Assembly (NCBI GenBank): GCA_020635495.1
Contig: JACJZQ010000022.1
Span: forward strand, 1 to 47,484
DNA length: 47,484 bases
Reading direction: 5' to 3'
DNA from: Flavobacteriales bacterium
GTDB lineage: Bacteria; Bacteroidota; Bacteroidia; UBA10329
Each line of letters begins with the position of its first letter. Positions within the stretch are counted from its first letter, which is position 1. Positions 41,694 through 47,484 of the stretch are shown here, piece after piece. A program made the translations under genes and the position numbers. The notes below the pieces were generated by a model. That model was not told where the DNA came from. It made no database searches and saw only the letters and a program-made list of their open reading frames with translations.

Positions 41694-44303
41694 ATGAAAC
41701 AGGTTTTCGCCATTGTACTTCTGATGTTTGCCGCCATTGGCGCAAAAGCAACGCACAATAGGGCGGGAGAGATAACCGTAGAATTTTTGGGCGGACTTTC
41801 GGTTCGTGCAACCGTTACCACATACACAGTTCCAGATAGCCCGGCAGACAGACCTTTTTTGGAAGTGAATTGGGGAGATGGTAACATTGATACCGTTCCT
41901 CGAGTGAATGGTGGAGGTGAAGGGGTCATCATTCAACAAGGAGTAAAGAAGAACATCTACATCTACGAGCACACCTATAATAGTGCTTCCACTTATCGGA
42001 TTTCCATGGAAGACCCGAATCGGAATGGTGGCATTATCAATATCCCGAACTCCATCAATGTTCCGTTCTACATTGAAACGGAGATCATTATTTCTCCCTT
42101 TGCTGGGGCAAGCAGCACACCTGTTCTGCTCAATCCTCCGATAGACGATGCGTGTATTGAACGTATTTATGAGCACAACCCTGGTGCGTACGACCCTGAC
42201 GGGGACAGCTTGAGTTACGAACTCACCACGTGTGCCGGAGAATTCGGTGAGCCCATTTCGGGCTACAATTTTCCGGCAGGAGTTACCATTGATCCGGTTA
42301 CTGGAACACTGACGTGGGATGCACCTACGCAGCAAGGAGAATTCAATTTTGCCATCAAGATCATTGAGTGGAGAAGGTTGGGAGATGGCACTTACATTCC
42401 TGTTGGTTACACAATTAGAGATATGCAGGTAACGGTGTTGCCTTGCGATAATAATCCGCCTATTGTTGAGGCCATCAATGAAATATGTGTTGAGGTGGGC
42501 GATACGCTCGAATTCCCTGTTAGAGCATGGGACCCTGATGGAGACCCAGTAACGCTGACAGGCACAGGTGGACCGCTAGAATTGGCAGACGGTCCTGCCA
42601 TTTTCAACCAGCCTGTTTCGTCTCCTGATACAGCAGTAAGCACCTTCAGATGGATTCCGCAATGCGGACACGTTCAAATTCAGCCTTACGCCATGTCTTT
42701 CCGTGCAGAAGACGACCCACCAGCAAATGATATTCCGTTGGTGGATTACCACACAACTTTCATTACAGTGGTTGGACCGGCACCGGAGAATCCTGAGGCA
42801 GACCCTGTTGGCAATGCCATTCAATTGAGTTGGGATCAGAGTCCATGCCAAGAGGTGGTCGGTTATAAGATCTATCGAAGAATTGAGGAATACGGCTTTG
42901 AACCTGACACATGCGAGGTTGGTGTTCCTGCCTATACAGGATATCAATATCTGGGTTCTACAAGCGGTTTGAGTTCTACCACTTACTTGGATGATGCCGC
43001 AGGAGCAGGACTCGGCCAAGGAATTGAGTATTGCTACATGGTGGTGGCCTGTTTCCCAGATGGAGCGTTGAGCTATGCTAGCGAAGAGTTCTGTGCGGTG
43101 CTGAGAAGAGACCTTCCGATCATCACAAACGTGAGCGTGCGCAATACGGATATTACTGACGGTTCCATGTACGTGGCTTGGAGTAAGCCAACGGAATTGG
43201 ATACGATTCAAATTCAGGGGCCATACGAGTACAGAATTCATCGGGCTGATGCTTCTGACCCGTTCAATTTCCAGTTGCAGGAAACGTTCTTTGACCTGAA
43301 CGACACCATCTTCATCGACACCTTGATGAACACTGAAGAATTGGAGTTCTACTACAAGATCGAGCTATACAATGATGAGCCTGGAAACGAGTTCTCGGTC
43401 GGAGAATCTGATTCTGCCTCATCGATTTTCGTATCAGCCATTGGGCTGGACAATGAAGTTCAGTTGTCTTGGAATGAAACCGTTCCATGGATCAATGACA
43501 CATTCTATGTCTATCGCGAAGACCAAAGCTTCAACTTCCAATTTATTGGGCTAACAACGGAGCAGAATTATTTGGACACTGGGCTTGCCAACGGGGTTGA
43601 GCAATGCTATTTGGTCAGAAGTATCGGCCATTATTCCATCAGCGGAATCATCTATCCGATAGAGAATTGGTCTCAGGAAGTATGTGCCATACCAACAGAC
43701 TCCATTCCACCTTGCGAACAGCAACTGACCGTTGAATCGGATTGTGAGGAGTTATTGAATAACCTGTCTTGGACACAGGACCCGGAATGCCCGGATGACA
43801 TTATCGAGTATCGTGTGCTGTATACGCCAATTTATGGAGGTGAACTGCAGGTTGTAGCCACCCACGATTTTCCATGGAATGATTTTGTTCACGGACCGCT
43901 GGAGAATACCATGGCCGGCTGCTATGCCATTGCAGCTGTGGATTCGTTCCAGAACGTATCGGTGTCTGACACTTTCTGTATTGACGATTGCAGCAACTAT
44001 ACACTGCCGAACGTATTTACGCCAGGTGGAGACACCTACAACGACCTCTTCAGGCCGTTCCCGTATGCGTTTGTGGAAAGCATTGACCTCAAGATCTACA
44101 ACAGGTGGGGTCTCAAAATCTTTGAAACCACGGATCCAGATATTCTCTGGGATGGTACCAATCAGACAAGCAAACTGGAAAGTAGTGATGGTGTGTACTA
44201 CTACGTTTGCACCGTAAATGAGATCAGGTTAACAGGAATCGTTCCGCGAAATCTGCACGGATTCATTCAGCTACTCAGAACCTCACAACCCGGACCTAAC
44301 TGA
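41694..44303 (+). CDS. T9SS surface protein with Ig/FN3-like modules and gliding-motility CTD
   Basis: 869 residues. Signal peptide about 1-19, then THNRAGEI, a start common in this Bacteroidota adhesin group. The N-terminal half holds cadherin/Ig-like units (DPDGDSLSYELTTC, then GVTIDPVTGTLTWDAPTQQG). The C-terminal half holds at least four fibronectin III-like units (IQLSWDQSPC, YVAWSKPTELD, VQLSWNETVPW, NLSWTQDPECP). The last about 80 residues are the type B T9SS domain: LPNVFTPGGDTYNDLF, KIYNRWGLKIFE. Likely exported and surface-attached; binding partner unknown. Its TGA overlaps the ribE ATG by one base (TGATG), so the two are translationally coupled. Confidence 0.86.
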   Translation: MKQVFAIVLLMFAAIGAKATHNRAGEITVEFLGGLSVRATVTTYTVPDSPADRPFLEVNWGDGNIDTVPRVNGGGEGVIIQQGVKKNIYIYEHTYNSASTYRISMEDPNRNGGIINIPNSINVPFYIETEIIISPFAGASSTPVLLNPPIDDACIERIYEHNPGAYDPDGDSLSYELTTCAGEFGEPISGYNFPAGVTIDPVTGTLTWDAPTQQGEFNFAIKIIEWRRLGDGTYIPVGYTIRDMQVTVLPCDNNPPIVEAINEICVEVGDTLEFPVRAWDPDGDPVTLTGTGGPLELADGPAIFNQPVSSPDTAVSTFRWIPQCGHVQIQPYAMSFRAEDDPPANDIPLVDYHTTFITVVGPAPENPEADPVGNAIQLSWDQSPCQEVVGYKIYRRIEEYGFEPDTCEVGVPAYTGYQYLGSTSGLSSTTYLDDAAGAGLGQGIEYCYMVVACFPDGALSYASEEFCAVLRRDLPIITNVSVRNTDITDGSMYVAWSKPTELDTIQIQGPYEYRIHRADASDPFNFQLQETFFDLNDTIFIDTLMNTEELEFYYKIELYNDEPGNEFSVGESDSASSIFVSAIGLDNEVQLSWNETVPWINDTFYVYREDQSFNFQFIGLTTEQNYLDTGLANGVEQCYLVRSIGHYSISGIIYPIENWSQEVCAIPTDSIPPCEQQLTVESDCEELLNNLSWTQDPECPDDIIEYRVLYTPIYGGELQVVATHDFPWNDFVHGPLENTMAGCYAIAAVDSFQNVSVSDTFCIDDCSNYTLPNVFTPGGDTYNDLFRPFPYAFVESIDLKIYNRWGLKIFETTDPDILWDGTNQTSKLESSDGVYYYVCTVNEIRLTGIVPRNLHGFIQLLRTSQPGPN

Positions 44304-44893
44304 TGTTTACTGGAATAATTGAATCGTTGGGAAGGCTGGAGAAGGCAGAGTTGGAAGGGACCAATATTCATTTCACGTTTTCAAGTCCTATTTCCAACGA
44401 ACTGAAGATAGATCAGAGCTTGGCCCATAATGGGGTTTGCCTCACAGTTGTTGCCGTTGGCAATGGAGAGCATACCGTTACTGCCATTGATGAAACATTG
44501 AGAAGAACTAACCTTGGCGGTCTTGAAGTGGGGGATGAAGTGAACTTAGAGCGGTGTATGCCGGCCAATGGAAGGTTTGACGGGCATGTGGTTCAAGGCC
44601 ATGTAGATCAGTTGGGAGAAGTGCTGGCGGTTGAAGAGAAAGACGGTAGTTACGTGTATTCTTTTGGCCATGAGGCCGGAGAAAACTTCACCGTAAACAA
44701 AGGTTCCATCACTATCAATGGTGTAAGCCTGACGGCATTCGATACGTCTGATACCGGTTTCTCCGTAGCGATTATTCCTTATACGTGGGAGCACACCACA
44801 TTCAAGCATCTGAAAGTTGGTGATAAGGTCAACTTGGAATTCGACATTATCGGTAAATACGTGGCGAGGATGATGGAGAAAAGAGGGGCTTAA
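44303..44893 (+). CDS. ribE: Riboflavin synthase, alpha chain
   Basis: Dismutates two 6,7-dimethyl-8-ribityllumazine molecules to riboflavin and the pyrimidine recycled upstream. 196 residues with the internal duplication of the family: MFTGIIESLGRLEK at the start, NGVCLTVVAV in the first barrel, FDGHVVQGHVDQLGEV opening the second barrel, and SITINGVSLTAFD in it. Starts with ATG overlapping the TGA of the upstream adhesin by 1 nt. Its TAA shares TTAA (44890-44893) with the convergent metF stop. No FMN riboswitch is seen upstream; the preceding gene occupies that space. Confidence 0.95.
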   Translation: MFTGIIESLGRLEKAELEGTNIHFTFSSPISNELKIDQSLAHNGVCLTVVAVGNGEHTVTAIDETLRRTNLGGLEVGDEVNLERCMPANGRFDGHVVQGHVDQLGEVLAVEEKDGSYVYSFGHEAGENFTVNKGSITINGVSLTAFDTSDTGFSVAIIPYTWEHTTFKHLKVGDKVNLEFDIIGKYVARMMEKRGA

Positions 44894-45843
44894 AAAACAG
44901 CCTCAGCTACCTTTTTGGTTGCATCTGATTTGCCCATTGTGTAGAAATGCAAACAAGGCACTCCTGCCGCTATCAACTCTTTGGTCTGTTGCGTACACCA
45001 TTCAACACCAACATTGAAGGCATCATCATTTGACTTACATTTTTCGACCTCATCATACAGTTCTTCCGGAACATCGATATGGAAAATACTAGGTAGAATG
45101 GAGGCTTGCTTTATCGTGGTAAGCGGTTTAAGACCTGGAATGATAGGCACATTGATACCGGCCGCTCTGCAATCTTCCACAAAGCGGAAATAGACCTTAT
45201 TGTCGAAGAACATCTGCGTAACGATGTATTCTGCTCCAGCGTCAACCTTTTTCTTCAAAAACTTCAGATCGGTTTTACGGTTAGGCGCCTTGATGTGCTT
45301 TTCCGGATATCCGGCTACGCCAATGCAAAAGCTGGTCTCTTTTACGTTCTTCAGATCTTCATCCAAGTAGTTGCCGTTGTTGAGTTGAACGATCTGTTCT
45401 ACCAACTCACTTGCGTATGAATGGCCATCTGGTTCTGGTACGAAATCAGGCTCTGTTTTGATGGAATCTCCCTGAAGCGCCAGAACATTATCAATGCCTA
45501 AGAAGTTCAGGTCAATAAGTGCATTCTCAGTCTCTTCTTTGGTAAACCCGCCACAGATAATGTGTGGTACCGCATCAATCCCATACTTGTTCATGATGGC
45601 GGCACAGATACCTACCGTGCCAGGGCGCTTTTTGATGCTTACTCTTTCAAGATATCCTCCTGGACGTTTTTTATAAACGTATTCTTCTCGGTGGTAAGTA
45701 ACATCTACAAAGGAGGGGTTGAATTCCAACAACGGCTCAATTCCATTGAAGAGAGAATCAATGCTCTTACCCTTCAGCGGTGGTAATATCTCAATAGAAA
45801 AAAGAGTGCCTTTGGCACCCTTTAAATGATCTATGACTTTCAT
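44890..45843 (-). CDS. metF: Methylenetetrahydrofolate reductase [NAD(P)H]
   Basis: Reduces 5,10-methylene-THF to 5-methyl-THF for methionine synthesis, FAD-dependent. 317 residues, close to bacterial MetF length. The TIM-barrel segments match: SIEILPPLKGKSIDSLF at the start, VDVTYHREEY, NVLALQGDS near 135-143 and EYIVTQMFFD near 208-217. ATG at 45843. It lies 21 nt downstream of the partial adhesin gene (45865-47484), so the two are probably cotranscribed. No clear own promoter. Converges with ribE with shared stop bases. Confidence 0.95.
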   Translation of the reverse strand: MKVIDHLKGAKGTLFSIEILPPLKGKSIDSLFNGIEPLLEFNPSFVDVTYHREEYVYKKRPGGYLERVSIKKRPGTVGICAAIMNKYGIDAVPHIICGGFTKEETENALIDLNFLGIDNVLALQGDSIKTEPDFVPEPDGHSYASELVEQIVQLNNGNYLDEDLKNVKETSFCIGVAGYPEKHIKAPNRKTDLKFLKKKVDAGAEYIVTQMFFDNKVYFRFVEDCRAAGINVPIIPGLKPLTTIKQASILPSIFHIDVPEELYDEVEKCKSNDDAFNVGVEWCTQQTKELIAAGVPCLHFYTMGKSDATKKVAEAVF

Positions 45844-45864
45844 AAAGAACTAATGTCAATCGGA

Positions 45865-47484
45865 TTACTGGCCAGAACCATGTACTAAGTGAACAAAACC
45901 CGTTTCTGCTTCATATCCAGGTCTGGTAAGAACATAATAGTAAACCCCATCGCTGTTCTTACCGCCATTCCATGGGGCAAGATGATAATTGTCTACGTCA
46001 TAAACTTTTCTTCCCCAACGGTCAAAGATTTTCATGTTGTTTCCAGGATGGAGATCCAATGCCACTACATTGAAATAGGTGTTCTCCAATACAGAAGATT
46101 CCGGGTTGAAAACATTCGGTAAGTCCAGTGTGCAATCAATCACCTTGTAGACGATCTCTTCCGAATCTTCCCCACAGAAATTACTTACCATGGCGATGAC
46201 ATGGAAGGAGGTGTCTACCACACTGAAACCAAGTGAGTCTGTTCCAAGGATCATCAACGTATCCTCAGTACTTCCAAATGGCTCCCAACTGAATGAGCTG
46301 TAAAGCTCTGTGTTGGTTGTGAAGGTCAGCACCGCAAGGTCCTCCACACAGATTCTATTGGTATCGATGGTTACATCAATGGTTGGTGCAGGGGTAAAGA
46401 AGATGTCAACCGAATCTATCATTCCACAGTCATCATCCGTAAACCAGAACGTGTAAGCGCCTTCTGCCGTAGCTGATACTGATGGAGAGTCGTCTGTTTC
46501 AGATGGGCTGAAAGAGACATCAGCACCCGCTGGGGTGGTGTAGGTCCATGTTCCTCCAGATGTTGTGAAAACCGCACTGAGGTCTGCCACATCCTCCAAG
46601 CACACATCGCTCGGACCAGAAACATCAAGGCTTTCTACCGTGATGGTAGCAGCTCCATTTGCAGTGCCACATTCGTTGTTTACCGTAACCTGAATACCGG
46701 TGGTCTGGGTAATGTTCTCAAGAGTTATCTGCTGCGTGGTTTCTCCAGTAGGTTGCCAGTTGTAGACCGCAGCTATTCCGGTGTTTTCAGCATCAAACGT
46801 CAGGTCTGTACCAGGGCAAACCGTTTGATCCTGTAACGGAACGGGCGATGGTACGGGGTTGAAATCAACAATAACCGTATCGCTTTGGCTGCAGTAATCA
46901 CTTTGGAAAACGAATTCGTAATCACCGTATTGAGAAGCCGTTACTGTTGGGTTGTGTGCAAACTCATTCGGGTTGAAGGAAATACTACCACCCAATGGCG
47001 GAGTGTAGCTCCACTCTCCTAATATCTCGTAATCAGCAGCCGAAAGCAGGAACTGATCGCTACACACGGCCGTGTCTAGGAAATTGCTCAATGGTGGAAC
47101 CGTGTGCAAGTTGATGCTGGTATCGTAAGAGCAACCGAAATCATCCGTAATGTTGAAAGTGTACAAGTGGTCTCCAGGTACATTAGGCTCAACATTGATG
47201 ATGGTATCTCCTTGGTTGACGATGATGGTCGGATCAATGGTCCACCATGCATCTACAACAACAGGTTCGTACGTTTCTGAGTTCGGGTCAATGTCTGGGT
47301 CGAAAGTGATCCCCCATTCACAGATCCAACCATCATCAGCAGGCCAGCTATCAGCAACTGAAAGATTCCAGTCGCCATTTATCGGACACCCTATAAGGTT
47401 TTCGAAGGTCTCTTCCGGAAGGTAAGTGCCAGCATCCATTTGGCCGCTCATACCACCGAACTCACTTGCAAATGTTCCCAAGTT
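45865..47484 (-). CDS. T9SS surface protein with P-domain (partial, continues beyond window)
   Basis: C-terminal 539 residues of a larger gene whose start lies past 47484; the frame is open to the edge. Visible parts: the end of a kexin-type P-domain (GCPINGDWNLSVADSWPADD), several PKD/Ig-like beta units each with conserved cysteines (VCSDQFLLS, TVCPGTDLTFDAENT, RICVEDLAVL), and the type B gliding-motility domain over the last about 85 residues (LPNVFNPESSVLENTYF, KIFDRWGRKVYD, GVYYYVLTR). Probable adhesin. It precedes metF by 21 nt on the same strand. Confidence 0.85.
   Translation of the reverse strand, partial: NLGTFASEFGGMSGQMDAGTYLPEETFENLIGCPINGDWNLSVADSWPADDGWICEWGITFDPDIDPNSETYEPVVVDAWWTIDPTIIVNQGDTIINVEPNVPGDHLYTFNITDDFGCSYDTSINLHTVPPLSNFLDTAVCSDQFLLSAADYEILGEWSYTPPLGGSISFNPNEFAHNPTVTASQYGDYEFVFQSDYCSQSDTVIVDFNPVPSPVPLQDQTVCPGTDLTFDAENTGIAAVYNWQPTGETTQQITLENITQTTGIQVTVNNECGTANGAATITVESLDVSGPSDVCLEDVADLSAVFTTSGGTWTYTTPAGADVSFSPSETDDSPSVSATAEGAYTFWFTDDDCGMIDSVDIFFTPAPTIDVTIDTNRICVEDLAVLTFTTNTELYSSFSWEPFGSTEDTLMILGTDSLGFSVVDTSFHVIAMVSNFCGEDSEEIVYKVIDCTLDLPNVFNPESSVLENTYFNVVALDLHPGNNMKIFDRWGRKVYDVDNYHLAPWNGGKNSDGVYYYVLTRPGYEAETGFVHLVHGSGQ

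Noticed and set aside
41631..42335. 234-residue minus-strand frame over the adhesin N terminus
   Set aside because: Overlaps the signal peptide and first module of the adhesin gene; basic and cysteine-rich with no motif.
44200..44303. FMN riboswitch ahead of ribE
   Set aside because: The space is coding sequence of the adhesin ending at the ribE start; no aptamer core was seen.

Overview
The window looks like a chromosomal segment of a Bacteroidota bacterium, most likely a marine-type Flavobacteriales (Cryomorphaceae-like). The evidence is seven proteins with type IX secretion (T9SS) C-terminal domains of types A and B, a CarboxypepD_reg/TonB receptor, long-form IspG, MqnC (futalosine menaquinone route), a DUF177-rpmF-fabH-accB-accC cluster with pdxA, and a recurrent TAnnTTTG promoter element, the known Bacteroidota -7 box. 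The genus is inference only. I found no tRNA, rRNA, CRISPR array, insertion sequence, phage gene or origin. No gene-free stretch exceeds 300 bases; the longest is 25608-25865.

Layout. 1-3.8 kb: a tatD-ansA operon, divergent from a glycosyltransferase-DoxX pair, then an acyl-CoA thioesterase. 3.9-9.8 kb: a two-gene minus-strand operon of a TonB-dependent receptor and a large T9SS-exported S15/CocE-type hydrolase. 9.9-15.6 kb: a plus-strand run of MscS channel, sterol-desaturase family enzyme, two envelope proteins, DinB protein, membrane-anchored ATP-grasp ligase and HemJ. 15.5-20.9 kb: an HU-like/SPOR membrane protein, KdsB, an imperfect inverted-repeat element, an AIM24 protein, and divergent kynurenine 3-monooxygenase and tryptophan 2,3-dioxygenase genes. 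20.9-33.9 kb: a surface and envelope region with a lectin/PKD adhesin, an M23 lipoprotein, an FG-GAP/ASPIC protein, a 1495-residue modular adhesin with a small partner, IspG and a small T9SS protein. 33.9-41.6 kb: an unrecognised helical protein, the fatty-acid initiation cluster, pdxA and mqnC. 41.7-47.5 kb: two mirror-image pairs of a T9SS adhesin and an enzyme (adhesin-ribE and adhesin-metF) that converge.

How the genes work together. The secreted and envelope proteins suggest a surface-attached organism that degrades polymers or peptides. The metabolic genes cover fatty-acid initiation (AccB, AccC, FabH), isoprenoid (IspG), quinone (MqnC), haem (HemJ), PLP (PdxA), flavin (RibE), folate (MetF), LPS (KdsB, GT9) and tryptophan-to-kynurenine steps. 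Regulation visible in sequence is mostly TAnnTTTG boxes lying 4-20 nt before start codons, several close enough to predict leaderless mRNAs. Four convergent gene pairs share one TTAA or TTAG tetramer as both stop codons. The least explained items are the receptor-hydrolase operon, the nucleoid-to-septum-like HU/SPOR protein, the 17.5 kb inverted repeat and the ATP-grasp/DinB block.
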